From contig QAXH01005246.1 in assembly GCA_004335635.1 (NCBI GenBank), positions 20,764 to 84,763 of the forward strand: DNA of 64,000 bases. Reading direction: 5' to 3'. A program made the position numbers and the translations under genes. Positions 12,267 to 25,350 of this stretch are shown piece by piece (position 1 is the stretch's first letter; the number at the start of each line of letters is the position of its first letter). This stretch comes from Chloromonas sp. AAM2 (Eukaryota > Chlorophyta > Chlorophyceae > Chlamydomonadales > Chlamydomonadaceae). The notes beneath the pieces were generated by a model that did not search any database, was not told the origin of the DNA, and saw only the letters and a program-made list of their open reading frames with translations.

Positions 12267-13790
12267 ATCTCTATTGTATGCCCAGAGAAGGAGAATGTGT
12301 TGCCCCTGTGAGCAGTGCCTCCAGGCCAGCACCTGCACAAAGCACCACACGCAATACAGGAACATGCAGTGTACATATCTGTTACTCATCAGTTTGGATG
12401 GGTTTCTGGACTATCTGCAACGGTCATGAAAAGGGCAGCCAGTTGGCTTGCGATCTCCATGACCAGACAACACTTCTGTGTGGCGTGTGTCCGGGTTTGG
12501 TTTCTGTATGGCACTGTCTTGACTTGAGAATAGTCAAATCTCAATCATATGAGCTTAACAACATATATATATATATATATATATGAGCTGGGCCTCAAAC
12601 CCCTTTGTGCAACATGGCAGCAACACTCTCTCTGTGCCTGTCACTGTTGACGAACTATTAGCTGTGGCCCTATGCGGGCCTCATCCTTATGTTCCATTTT
12701 TGACTTGGTTATAGGATTCGATTCTAACCTGCCGTTCGAATGCCATAACAAGATAATCGCCCTAATATGACATTGAGTTGCTCCTTCTCTCTTGCCTAGC
12801 CAAAGCATTGCAACGCTTCTCCGCCTGCCTTCATTCCACCTGTTGTTGTTTCCTTTTCATTGAGGCCCAACCCAACCCTTGGCCAGCTGCAAAGTATGGT
12901 TACTCATAAGCAATGGACAAACCGAGACCAGTCATGGTTTTCGCTTGTGGCGTGCATACTGAGTTTCCACTGAATTTCGTCACAGCCACAGTTGTTTATG
13001 GTTTCGTTTGCTTTGACGGCGAGGCATGAACCGCGTATGAGTTGCAGTGACATGTGAACGCGTCATGTGCCTCCTATCAGGAGGTCGCTGGCTACATGAG
13101 CGATGCTGCTGGCAGTGGCCGCTATGATGCCATCATGGCAGTGGCCACTCACGTGTGAAACAGCTCAGATGTGCATGCCTTACTCCTTCTTTAGCAAGAA
13201 TATTGCTGACTCCTCAACCTGAAAAGAAAATCCTCCCAATAAAAAAAAAGAAGTTTGCCAGTTTTGCGCCATGATCGCTATGAATCACCAGTACCTTTCT
13301 GGTCATTGCGTCATGAGCCCCTTGACCCAAGGCCCACCAATGGCGAAGGCGAGGACTGCATTATGTGCTGATTGATGATTGGTGGACGAGATTTTTCTTG
13401 TAGTTGTGGTCATCCATGCAACCGGCCAGGAAATGTTGTCAACACTGCGCTAAAACGAATACAGAGCAGTCATTGTGATCGCTTCTGGCATGGCCGGTCG
13501 AAGTTCGTCACAACGAGAGGAGTCAGGAGGAATTGACTGCTACTGCCATCAACTGATTTGGGATTTGAATTCTGCAACCGCCTCCATCACTTTTGCTGAC
13601 GCGTCAGTTCAAGCACACAAACTGCCAATCGGAGGCGTTGCAGCTACCAGATATGGAGCAAATGAAATACGGTTCGCTTGCGTCCACCTATCGGCAGCCA
13701 GGGTTGACATGCGAACTTGTGTTGATGATGATGACAAGCAGGCATGGCATCGATGTTGATGGCACGCATTAATCCTTACTTTATCCCCGG
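12267..13790. other. Intergenic, with an (AT)n microsatellite at 12563-12584
   Basis: About 1.5 kb between the metalloprotease stop and the signal-peptide exon of the RING gene. It contains (AT)11 and otherwise no conserved frame. The two flanking genes are on the same strand, so it holds the 3' UTR of one and the promoter of the next. Confidence 0.5.
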
Positions 13791-16700
13791 ATGTCTCCAA
13801 TGGGCGTACTTTCAGCGTGGGCGTGCTTGATGGCAACTTGTCTCCTCATCCCAGGTAAGGTCTGCCAGTCCAAGACCAGTTGGAAGCTGCAGTGATGCTT
13901 GAAAATTTCGGCGTATGAGCACGGCAAGCATCGGTTGCCTCTCTCCTCTGCAAGCAGGGTTTGTAATCGTGAAGGCCGTGCAAGTCGGGACAGAGTCGTT
14001 CCAGCCGCAACCAATACCTGGCAGCTGTAAGAGATATACAGCCCCCCGTGTGCTGCATTTGGACGAGTTAGCAAATTTCAGCAACTTGGAAGCTTTATCG
14101 TGCGGGGTATTCCGGGTGCCTTCAAGAGCTTTGGCAGCCAACAATGAGTGCTCAAAGCCCAACAGGTGAGTGTCCACGGGCCATTGCAATGTTGCAAGCA
14201 TCATATATTTGATGATGCTTTCGCGACATGAATTCCGCCATGTCCACCGGCAACCGGCAGTCAGACACCATCATGAGTGTGATGTGCATGAGCTGGAGCA
14301 TTTGTGCAACTGCCTGCATGTCTTGGCCAACACATTTGAGCTTACACACAAAACGAACACAGGGTTACATGCATAGTAGTCATTTCAGCGTTTCCCCACT
14401 TATCCAGCCAATTTCTGTCAGCCAAATACTTCAGCCAGGCTGCAATTCTGACCTGATTTGTACTGGCCTTGTCATGCAGAGTACTGCTCATTGAATTCTG
14501 GGCCCTTTCCTGGAGCAATAGCGCCCCAGCGGAAGTGCCACCAGCACTGCAAGTTGTTGATGATGTGTACATGCTGGCAGCACAGGGTGACGAGCCACCG
14601 ATGGTGCGTGCAATGACATGCTTAAACGCGTTCTCAACCCACCCGTGTAGTACAGTGTCTCGTGGTATAGTGTCATGCCCTCAACGTCACAAGCGTTTTA
14701 CAATATGTACCAGGGCACATGGGAAGAGTACTGTACAGCATATGGCCCAGTGACACATGCAGTGACGAGGTGTGCTGTGGCTCAGTTGAGCAATCTGCTC
14801 TGGGCCTTGGGGTGAGTTGCAGTGTCTACATCTCAACCAACGAAAGGATGGTCACGTGGCATTTCTGCATGCCACCTTACCTTCGGTATATCTGCCCTGG
14901 GCCTTGAGGTATTGAATCTCAAGCAATGGTGAGCAGCTGGCATTGCTGCATGCTTCCCTTAGGTGTCCATCACTGGCCAAGGGCGCCGACAGACCAGCCC
15001 CGACAAGGGGCTGTTTTTGGATCGGCAGGGGGTGCTGGAGAGGCGCAGCTACCAAGCACTGCACATCAAACCGAATGCTTCTAAAAGAAACGGCGATGAG
15101 GCCAACTGGTAAGAGCAAGCATTTGATTGGCGGAATTGCAGCTTCTGGAAAGTGTCACAAGGATAATGGTCAGCTACTTGTGCACTGGGGCCAGCAACCA
15201 CAGCAGCAGCAGCAACAACGTTTTGTGGCATTTGCAAATGCATGATCAGCACTGCGACAACACAGTCTGACCCATTCAGCAGCTAGAGACAGGAGTGTTG
15301 AAGACAAGCACATCATGGTGCAGAAAAGACATCATTACATGGATCAGCCAGCATACAACAAACAGTACACCAAGCACGGGCTTGGCTACGCACAATGTGA
15401 TTCTTAACAATTACCACAAATCGAGCACGCGATGTTCATAAACCACTTGAACGCAATCTGGACCCAGCCCTGTTGCCACGCCTACCATACCTTGAATGCC
15501 AACCTTCCTCCACTTTGGATTTCCAGCCCAATTTGCCCACTCCACTGCATCTCAGTTCCCACTTGCATGTGCACGCGACCGTATTCAACACACCGTTCCA
15601 AGTATCATGCAGTAACGTTTGCCTTTGCTGCCTGTTGGCCCTCAGGACAGTGACCATTGCCAATCTGCACCCCCAGCGGCGCACCCTGGCCCGCTACGCC
15701 CTGCATGCATCCTGCTACCCCGCGGGATCGCCGCCCTGCCCCGCCGCCTCCCCGCTCTGGGGCCGCTGCTCAGCGAAGATCACAAACGTGCTGGGCACGA
15801 TCATGACGGTGCAGCAGGCACAACAGGGCGCGGCAGCAGGGGCGGTGAAGCCGGCGGGGACATGCAGTCAAAGCCCGCCTGGCCTGGTGAGGGCACATCC
15901 ATTACAGGCAATGCTACGTACAGCAAGTATGCAGTCCCTGTTACGATCAAAGGATCACAGTCTTATCAATAGAAATCCCTACTGTCTTCACGCAAGTGAT
16001 ATGGATTTCAGGCAAAGCTATCTACAGCACAAGCGTACTCTGTGGTCTGATCAAGGCCAGCACCTGATGGGCTGCTCACCACATGCATCCTCGGGCCCTC
16101 CATGCACTCAAACAACAAGCCACATCACAGGCCTTGTGCTGCATCCCTGACGCAGGCCGAGAACCTAGCGCCGTTCTTCCAATCCCGGTGTGTGTGCTCG
16201 CACGGCTTTGCGGGCTACGCCTGCTCCACGCCTGTGCTCAACATGTCGGATGCCACGAGCTCAGGCGGGCCGCACGGCCACCGGGGCGCGGGCGCACTGA
16301 CAAGGGTGGGCGCGACCGGCCAGAGGACCCAGATACCCCCCAGGTCGTGGCTGTACCTCTGGGTCAAAGTGAGTGGATTGGACCACCTGGTATCGCTTTG
16401 ATGTTTGCAACAGTGCTTTGGGCAACACGGGCTGATGGTGATGGCGGTGCGGAGAAATGCCTGTGTTGGTGGCAGAAGCTGTGTGGGCAACGATTGAGCG
16501 AAGGGCTGATGGGTTCAGCAGAGAAAGTCAGGCACGCAGGTAGGGAGGTGAGGTTCCCGAAGACCTACGCTATGACCGTAATCCGTAAACCCTAACACAG
16601 GTACTGCCCGTACGTGCCCCAGGTGCCGCAGGGCATGCTCCCGCGGCTGCTGGTGGAGATCAGCCAGCCCCCAGGCAGCGGCGCCTACCTGCAGCCCATA

Positions 16701-19700
16701 TTGCTGGTGCAGGCAACGCAGACAGTTGCAGACAACGGACTGGTCAGGGTAAGCCAGGCCCTAGCCACACCTACCTATGCAGTTTATACCTGGCTCATAG
16801 CTGAGCTACAAGCAAGGAAAGCTCTGCCGCAGCCGCGCAAGCCTGTGGTCGTGATCTGGCTCATAACCTAAGCCACGGACGTATGAACGAATGGGTCAGG
16901 TGGACATCAGCATCATTACATGGCACTTGCAGATTTGCACGAAACATGGCTTGCTGAAAAGGGTTATCACATTCAACAAATCCTGGTTGAATGGTACTTG
17001 GAAACAAAGGCAAACAGGTGGATGGAAGGGCCACTTCAATGTTCGATTCACGCCAGCCTGCTCAATTCTGGTCTGTCGGACTCTGTGGGCAGGATCCCGA
17101 GCAGATGCACATCCTAACCTGAGCCATCAACGGACGAACAAAAGGGTCAGGTCGATATCTCCATCATCATCAGCATCATCACATGGCACCCGATTATTTG
17201 CCCAAATGGCAATCAGATGGACTGAACAAACCTTCTTGCCCGTCTGCTTCCCAGGACCTGCTGCATTCACAGATTCGCCCAGAGCATTGCTTGCCCAAAG
17301 GGTTGTCAGCTTGACTCGACGAACCCTTTGCCTGCCTGTTGCCCAGGACCTGCCGCTGCCCACGCTGGCCAATCTGCGGCCCACCCTGCTGGATGGCAGT
17401 GCGTACCAAGACCTGAGGCAGAGCTACGCACCCGTGCCGCTCATTTGGAGGGACGAAAGGTAGGCTAACAGTCAGCCAACATGGCTGGGACAACAGAGTT
17501 CGTAATCCCACTGCTGCTGATGGCACCGCTGGTAAATGACTGCCATACACACCTGCTGCAAAGTATGACAGGGGCATAAGAGCTGGTATGCTTGCTGCCG
17601 CTGATGGCACTGCTTGCAAATGACAGCGATGCGACAGCTGACACAGCGGCATTCCTTGATGTAAGGTCTTGTCGCACAACCTGACGCAAGATTTTTCCGC
17701 ACAACACTATGCCAAGGTTCATCCGATATGACGTAAGATACAACAGCTGTCAACACTACGGATACAAAGTGTTGCCATGCCCCTCTTCCGCACTCTTCCA
17801 AAATTTGAACAATTGCATTAGCCACTCCATGTGATGACTTCAAAGTGCGGAACAGTGCACCAAGCTTCATTTGGATAATTCCAATTACCACATGCAAAGA
17901 TGCAACATTTGAGTTGTCATGTAGTATCCCGCAGTCCTCCGGCCCCCCACAGTCCTGCCCAGTCCTTGATTAGAAGTATTGCCATGCCCCATCCCCCGCA
18001 GTCCGCCGGAGGCCGTGTGGATTGGCGTGTTCAACGCTGCACGCGAGCCCACTGCCCTCGACATGATACAGCTGCCGCCCGGATCGGACCCGTTCAACCC
18101 CTACGAGGTCACACTCAGGCGAGTGCAATGTCACACTAATTCAAGTTTTACACCCTCACACCATTGCAAGTTCACCAAACGGTGTTATCTTCCACGTGTT
18201 GCTCGCTCTGTGCATGGTTGTGCCTCTATGCTTGCAACGCTCAGATTTGCCGCCCCAGTGCTCACACCTGCAGGGTGTGAGTATTGTGTTCGTTCACTTT
18301 ACTACAAACGCATTCGAGTCTCCCGGTTCACTGAGACAGGAGTCTGACCCGTGCCCGCGTCTCCCTTTTGCAGGGTACAGGCGGACGGCGGAGTGGGCCG
18401 CACTGGCCCGCTGTGCCCCCGCAGCTGCTCCTCCCGCGGCCGCTGTGTGGAGCCGCCTGAGGGCAGCCAGGCGTCATACATGTGCGAGTGCAACATAGGT
18501 GGGTGCACATTCACCACTGTCTCCTTCCTCTGGGTGCGTCTGCACCAACAACAGATGCGCTCTGGTTCCAGGCGGCCTGCATGAGCAGGCCTGAACGATT
18601 TGGGGCTGATCATGAGTAGACTGTCAGCTCCTTCTGGGCATCCTGTCGATTGTATCAACGATTACGAGGAGCTGCGGGATGCTAACCCGCGGGATGAAGG
18701 GGGCATCAAACTTCACAGTCATGAATCAGCATTATTAACAGTGCATGGCTTTTAATGGTTTAACCCACGGTACTGCAGCTTGGGGGCAATTTCAATGCTG
18801 TGGCATTGACTGGCTCGTCCTCACCCCTTCAGGTTTTGGTGGTCCCTTCTGTGAGGGCAAGGTGACCCACATGCAAGTGGACAGCACACAGCCCCTGAAG
18901 CAGCCCTGGGACACCATAGAGGGGGGCCAATGGCACTTCTTCATCATCACCTTCTCAGACGCTGCGCTCAATGTCATACAGAAGCCAGGGTGAGTCGCTC
19001 AGAGTTGGCGCAGATTCCAAGTACCTTGACAAAGTTTGCGTCCAAGGATTTGGTTGCGGGCCTTGTCACTATCCAAGCTGGGCCCTTCACCCTTTGCTGC
19101 ATGCAGCTTCCTACATTCACTCCCATGCTCATGACATATAGATGTGCCCTTGCAGATTATGACGTGCGTGCACGTCCAGACGGAAGCTGCATGCCAACAG
19201 GAACAGCACTTGCATTCGCCCTTGACCAGCCGCACAGCTTTGGCCCTGAACACACACTATGGCTCTGCCTGCCATTCCCATCAACCAAGGCGAACTGCAA
19301 CATGTTTGACTTTCTGATTCAACATGATGAGTTCACTTGTCCCTCAGTCGTGGGACACATCCCTTGTGCGCATTGCGCACATTGACACGGATGTAAGAAG
19401 CGCAACTTCATGAACGGCCACCACCATCTGTTTGCTGCCCTGCCTGTCTTGCAGTCCCCCATACTCGAACCTGGCCATTCAGCTCCAGGTGAACAACCAG
19501 CCGCTGGTGTCGTCCCTGTCCGGCCATGACCCCAACGACCCCACACACAGCACTGCATGGCCACAGGACCTCGCACAGGTGATGATGGTGGTTGGGCCTT
19601 TGCACTAGCAGTCCATGAAGGCTATGAGGGTTCTCGACCATTGTCTTCTGCAAGTCACTCCAGTTATAGCAGTAGTCGTAGTAGGCTACATGGCTCGCCC

Positions 19701-22700
19701 AACCGCCCTCCGTGCTGGAGAAGGGGCTGGCATATGGCATTGGGCTTTGCACCAGCAGTCAGCAACGCGAATTACATGACAACATTTGAGATCTCGAGAT
19801 CCTGAGGTGTTGAGGTCCGTGGTTGCACCATGATGAGCTGATTGAGGTCCGTGGGTGTGCCATGATGAGCCATGTACTGGCATTTACATTCATGCGAGTA
19901 TCATGGTGTTGTATATGGATGCTTGAGCCATCTCCTGTTCCACTTGTTGGACTAAACAGATGTACAAACTGACTCATGCACTCACTCACTCACTCACTCA
20001 CTCACTCACTCACTCACTTACTCACAGGGCCATGCACACGGCACGTTGGACGGCGCCGGGCAGGCACCGGTGTACCTTATCGTGTCGCCCTACTCGCCAG
20101 ACGTTTCCATGGGGGACCAGTTTTTCAACGTCACGAAAACGTACTCAGCTCAGGGCAGCGTGCAAATGAGGGTGGGTGCGAGCGGTGGATGAGGGTGGGC
20201 CTGGAGCTGGAAGTGCATGGGAGGCAGGCATGGCTACGGGTGTGGTTATGAGTACCAGTATTCGTACCAGTACCAGAGCGGTTGGGTGGACTGTTGATAG
20301 TGTGCAACTGGGTATGGGAAAACTCAAGAGACTTATGCCCAGCTGTCAAACGCACCATCCATCCTGGTGAGAGTGCGTGTATGCGCTTGCCATGTCCTCG
20401 ACCGTTGTGTATGCCTGGGTCCCTGCACAAGAAAAGAGTGAACAGACCGGACGTGATCAGGGCAGCCGTCCTCCTGGTGCCTTCTCGCCCTCACATAAAC
20501 ACATGATGAACATGAACAGTGATTAGACGGGGCGGGCCAGAGCATCATCTGCTCGCCACACCAGGTACACAAAAGCCCAGTCAACTCCACTACATGACCG
20601 TTTCTTTGCAGTTGGGCGCTAAGGACTTGAGTGGTGCCAGCAGCTGGGTGGTAGCTGTGTATGCCAGCGACCTTGACCTCCCCTCGCACCCCTCCGCCTA
20701 TGCGCTCACCGTCATGTGGCTGTCAAACCTAGGCGCGGGGTCACCCAGTCCAGCACACAGAGCGGTCCCCTGGGTGAGTTGTGCTGGTGGTGGTGCTATG
20801 GCGGTGGTGGTGTTTTTACACGGCCTTCAGTCCAGGGAGGACTGCTCAGCAAGGGCAAGAGCAGGAGCGAGACGATCCGCACAACTGCGTGCTCAAGAAC
20901 TTGCTACACACTGTACTATCGAACCAAACCCGACGCGATCCTGCCACACAAGGCTGTCTCAAATCCCACGCCCACCCCACTCACAAGGCATTCTCTATAA
21001 TTGTGGATTGTGCACAGTGGAGTGGGTGCAATCAGCATGGTGCTGAACGAGCTGTGAAGTGTGTCCGTGTTCCTTGCCTTGCAGTACACGGTGTTCATAG
21101 GTGCAGCTGCCGGCAGCATTGTGCTGACGCTCCTGGGCGTAATCGTGACCCGCATGGCCATGTGGCGCTCGCACCAGCGCCAGGCAGCCATGCTCATGCA
21201 GGGCACGGGCCATGGGCCCACACTCGGAGAGATTGAGCTCTACCCTGTCAGGCACATGAAGGGAGTGCCCTCCTCGGTGGGTGACATGTTTGTGCTTACT
21301 CGGATGTGAGCGACATCGACATGTGATATACTGCCCATGTGCACAGCCGTTACACACGTGAATGATTGTGAGCTGTGGAAGAGGTGCTTTAAATCCAAAC
21401 AGGTTACTTGTTGTTTTTCTGGCAGCGGTCCAACCTGGTGCACACGAAGCACGGAAGCACTCGTGCGCATGTCCTGCTGTTGGCCACGTTTGCTGGTAGC
21501 AGGGGCTTGACTCCTGCATGCGTCCTGATTACACCCACATGCAGGTGATAGCTACGTTTCCTTTGATCCAGTTCTCCACACAAGCAAAGCTAGCAGCCTT
21601 TGTGCTGTCCATGATGCCGTCTGAGGAAAGCGGCTCCGGTGGCACAGGCAGTGACCAGGACGCAGGCCAGTCAGGCCCAGGGCTGGGGCCAGGATCACAG
21701 GAAACCACAGCCAAGCAATCACAGCTGCTGAGTGGGGCTGTGGCTGCAGCAGCAGCGGGAGCGGGAGGGGTGCAAGCAGGCAAGGCGGAAGCGGGAGCGG
21801 GAGCGGATAAGGGTGGCGGCGGGTCCCCGCGTGTGCAGGAGAGTGTGTGTTCCGGTGCATTGTGGCGGCACGCCCTGGAGGTGGACGGGAGCCATGTGCC
21901 CGCCTGCTCCGTGTGCATCTGTGAATACGCGGAAGGGGAGCTGCTGCGGGTGCTCAGGCCCTGTGCTCACCCCTTTCACATGGTGAGGCAGGGGGCAGGC
22001 CATCACTTCTCACACCTCACATTGGAATAGGGTAAAAGCTGGTTTAGGGAAGGGGCTGCATGTGATAGGTGTTGCTCTGTTGAGTGGGTGTGGGAGAAGT
22101 CTGGAAAGGTTGAAAGGGAAGCTGAAGGCAAAACAGTGGGCCGACAGGCTGTGTTCAACTCTGTGGAGGCTGCTCTACGACCAGACAGCCCATGAACGAT
22201 GCTGGTGGCATAGCAGAGTAAAGGGAGGCAAACTGATAAAAGTGTGATGTGTTGCTACACCTCAACACACACCTCACCTTCTGCCTGCAAACACGGCTGA
22301 ACTTGCCATCTTTCAAGTCTTTGACCCTGTCACACTTGCATGATGGTGCTGCAGAATTGCATCGATCCTTGGCTGGAGAGCCATAGCACATGCCCCATGT
22401 GCCGCGTGGACCTGTTCCGTGCGGCAGCCTCAGCCTCCGGCAATAGCAGCCTGCGCCGTACCTCCACCACCCCCGCAGCATCAGATCGCAACCACCACAA
22501 TAACCAATCATCCTCCCGGCATGCCACCAGCATGGGCACCACCCTCGCAGCAATCACCAGCGAAAGGTTCACCGAATTTGGTGAGCCATTGGCATCCAGC
22601 AACCAAGAAATGAATGGAGATATGGCTGATGAGCGGCGTGGTGTGGGCGGATCAGGGCCTGGCGGCCAACCGGCTGGAGCCGCCGCCACCCCACCCTCTC

Positions 22701-23598
22701 CCCACCGCTCAAGGGCGGCCTCACTCCACCCTCGCCTACGCCACCACCCCGACGCTTCAATTGCGACCCATAGTGATAATGGCAACTTACATAGTGATGG
22801 TGGCAATGCCGACATAGCCAACTCGGGCTTCCAATTGCAGCCGCAATCGCCCAGAGGCGGTGCTGTGGCACGAGAGGCGCGGGAGGTGCCCCCACCAGCA
22901 AGTGCTTTCCGCTCATGGTTCAACCGGGGAGGGTGGTCGGGACGGGCTACCGAGAGGCGGGTGGCGGGGACGTCGGTAAATGCAAACGGACCTGCTGCTG
23001 ATGTGCAGCCTGGGATAGCGAATGGCGGGAGCGCGTTGGATGCCGGTGCTGTGGTTATGCAGGTGCGGTACAGGGTGTGAAGGAGAAGTACGTGGGTGGT
23101 GAAAAGCGTGTGCACCCCACAATCGCCAGCCTGATGCTCAACTGACTAGTCACCTCATCTCTACCATCCATTGTTGCCCATCGTACGCCACCCTTCGCCT
23201 TGGTAGTTATGGTTGAGGCTCCGGCATGGAAGAGCGGGACTGAGTGAGGCACGTTGTCTGATTTCTGCCTGACTATGCAACTGACCAGACTTAGTGTGGC
23301 AGGCCTGACAGATGGTGTGTTGCAGCTTGAGCCCATCTGTGTCTAGAAGACCGGCGGGCCTGACACACTAGGTTTGCTGTCAGGTTGCAGCCCACCTTGC
23401 TCATCTCTTCCACAGTGTGCATCTTAGCTGGGTCTTCACTGACTCCCCTGCTGTACATGGTATTTTGCGCCTCTTTTCCTGGTCTGACTGAGCTTTGTGT
23501 GTGATCGCGTTGTACTGCAGATCCCTGCGCTATCACGCGACCTGACCACCCCAGGAGGCGGTACGCTCAGCAGCCGCATACACTCCCGCGCACCCTGA
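13791..23598 (+). CDS. Predicted receptor-like RING-H2 E3 ubiquitin ligase with EGF-like ectodomain (about 1,200 aa)
   Basis: About 19 exons: 13791-13854, 13958-14165, 14480-14603, 14963-15108, 15646-15886, 16156-16368, 16623-16748, 17347-17459, 18002-18118, 18374-18498, 18833-18989, 19142-~19340, 19455-19578, 20028-20171, 20612-20773, 21085-21276, 21545-21982, 22355-23062, 23521-23598. Phases agree except around exons 12-13, where I could not settle the junction. Exon 1 encodes a signal peptide. EGF-like modules are CVCSHGFAGYAC (about residue 272) and CSSRGRCVE...CECNIGFGGPFC (about 465-500). One transmembrane helix follows (FIGAAAGSIVLTLLGVIV, exon 16). The cytoplasmic part carries a complete RING-H2: CSVC, 15 residues, CAH, PFH, then NCIDPWL and CPMC. 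RING-H2 domains recruit an E2 and transfer ubiquitin. The tail is Ser/Ala/Gly-rich and disordered. The last exon is supported by conservation in the duplicated copy at 34 kb. The intron after exon 9 has a GC donor. Confidence 0.83.
19980..20025 (+). repeat. (CTCA)n microsatellite forming a splice acceptor tract
   Basis: About eleven CTCA/CACT repeats run directly into the acceptor ACTCACAG of exon 14 (starts 20028) of the RING gene, so the microsatellite supplies the pyrimidine tract. Confidence 0.85.
20811..20868 (+). repeat. Short dispersed repeat, copy in an intron of the RING gene
   Basis: Shares TCCAGGGAGGACTGCTCAGC and flanking GGGCAAG-type sequence with 41705-41757 inside an intron of the CCDC39 gene. 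Both copies follow a T-rich stretch. This fits a short interspersed element fragment; the family is unknown. Confidence 0.55.
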
Positions 23599-24120
23599 GT
23601 GCATGCACATGTACAACCACACATGGATCCTAACGCCATCAGCATGCCAAGCACAGCTTAGAAAGGGCCATGTGGTATGGTAAAGCATTTGGTTATTTGA
23701 GCAAAGAACGACGTGACGTGACATGGACTGCTCTGCACCTGTTTATTCTATTCTATTCTTCACTGTGCAGTGTGTTGCACTCGTTGCATAGTTGCCGTGT
23801 CAGCTGCGGTGTCTGCCAGTGGAAGAGAGGTGTGGGAGCTTACTTTGCCCGGACCGGCCTCACCCTCCCCAGTTCCGGCAGTATGATTGTCGAATTCTGT
23901 GTATGGCTCTCAGGCTGGTATCCTGCAGCCACGAACGTCTAATTAACGCTTTGAGCCTTGCTGGGCAGGGGTTGGAGCCTAGCAACACGAGCTGCCACAA
24001 GGTACGTGCAAAAGCAGGTATTTGATAAAGAGCATGCTCCGTGATTGCACCAATGCCATCGTGCCATGGTTGTATTGTAGGCTGCCAAAGCAAGGCCGGT
24101 GTTCCAGGCCAACGTTGATA
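22985..24120 (+). repeat. Direct duplication, copy 1 (3' end of the RING gene and downstream DNA)
   Basis: Diverged direct repeat of 33655-34820. It covers the end of exon 18, the last intron, the last exon and some 500 bp of 3' flank. Anchor strings shared by both copies are GCTGTGGTTATGCAGGTGCG, CACGTTGTCTGATTT, AGCAGCCGCATACACTCCCG and CCGGTGTTCCAGGC. Copies are about 10.67 kb apart. Confidence 0.8.
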
Positions 24121-24601
24121 TTGCTAATAAAATTGTCCACGGGCGAACAGCTTTGTTAATTGCGCAGTTGTGTTAGGAGCATTTTGGACTGGAAGAGGTT
24201 GTTTTTGAACTGGTTTTGACTTCTTGGAATGTTGGCGGAGAGTGTATGAGTCTCAACAGTCTTTTTGCCTGCTGTGTTGCAATAATAATGCCGCAAGTGC
24301 AAGATCAATTGAGATTGTGCAACTGACTCATCCAAGAACGATCCAATACGCTGATGAAAGGAGCATGCAGCAAGGAGCAAGAAGACAAGCAATGACACTA
24401 GACCAGGTCACCAACAGTTAACAGGATGCCTGTATGTGTACAGGTTAGCTGCAACTTGAAACAGAGGATAATGGATAACCGTATTGACAACTTCTGACTG
24501 ACAACATCCATCTCTGCTCGTTATTGCTCGTTGACCCTAATGCTCAACCTCTGGCCTTGTGTTTGATCCTCTCCTTTTATGTTTTTCTGCTTCCTTTTAA
24601 G

Positions 24602-24781
24602 TGACGCTTGGCGGGGTGCGGCCCCTGGAACTCGGCGACGCGCTAGACCAGGCGGATGAATATGCTCTGATGGGACCTGCCAATTACACTTTGCCACTGC
24701 TCCAGGTGGACGTAGGACAGGTGGGCTCTCTGAATCCCCTTGACACAGTTACTATGCGGGAGCTGCTAGGGCTGGTGTAAA
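24602..24781 (+). other. Orphan coding-like frame
   Basis: A T-rich tract ending in AAG precedes an open frame of about 59 codons that begins VTLGGVRPLELGDALDQ and ends LLGLV, then a stop. Composition looks protein coding, and it could be a last exon, but I found no exon upstream to join. A minus-strand frame overlaps it, so one of the two is probably a shadow. Confidence 0.2.
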
Positions 24782-25031
24782 CAAGAGCATTGACCAGAAA
24801 GCACCTGATCTGCACATTGTGAATGCGCAGCTGGGTGCATTTGCGCGACACGGCAGCCAGGCAGCCCCTAGCTTTGGCCAAATTTAATCGCAGCATGTTG
24901 TTCTTCATATGCCCACCATCAGCAAACTTGATCACCAAGTAAGAAAACTCATTGCACTCGGGCATCACCGACCCCGCACCATCATTTTGCAGCAAAGTGA
25001 AGTCAGGCACTGCCTGCGTGGGCAGGCAGCT
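24684..25031 (-). other. Hypothetical minus-strand frame (108 aa), possible extra exon of the nuclease gene
   Basis: An open frame containing YLVIKFADGGHMKNNMLRL and LAAVSRKCTQLRIHNVQIR has amino-acid use typical of coding DNA. It lies 320 bp beyond the likely stop of the NTPase-nuclease gene on the same strand. It could be a 3' exon of that gene or a separate remnant. No family is recognised. Confidence 0.28.
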
Positions 25032-25350
25032 TTGTGCGTAAAACTAATGCTGATGTATGGTGCGAACTGGAACTCGGCTATGGGCGAGACCAGGCGAGCT
25101 TTGTGCACTGCAAAGGAAACACAAATCATTGCTCAGCTGCGCCAGCCTGCAGCATGAGTAGGGGGCGGCGAGGACACTCGACCTGCAATGATATGAATGG
25201 CACGGTCTACAATCCCTGCAGTTGCTGGGCCTGCTTCTGCTCACGCAGCTTCCCCTACTGCTTTCTGGCCTCCTTCTCTTGCCGCTTGTTTTTGTACCTT
25301 TCATTTGCCCTGGTCCTTTAAAGGTGCCGCTGGCTTTTGAGGCTTTTGGG

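Noticed and set aside
23063..23080. Stop of the RING gene at 23080
   Set aside because: A good donor lies at 23063 and a conserved last exon lies at 23521-23598, so this short tail is intronic.
22330..23115. 261-aa minus-strand frame
   Set aside because: Antisense shadow of the RING gene's terminal coding exon.
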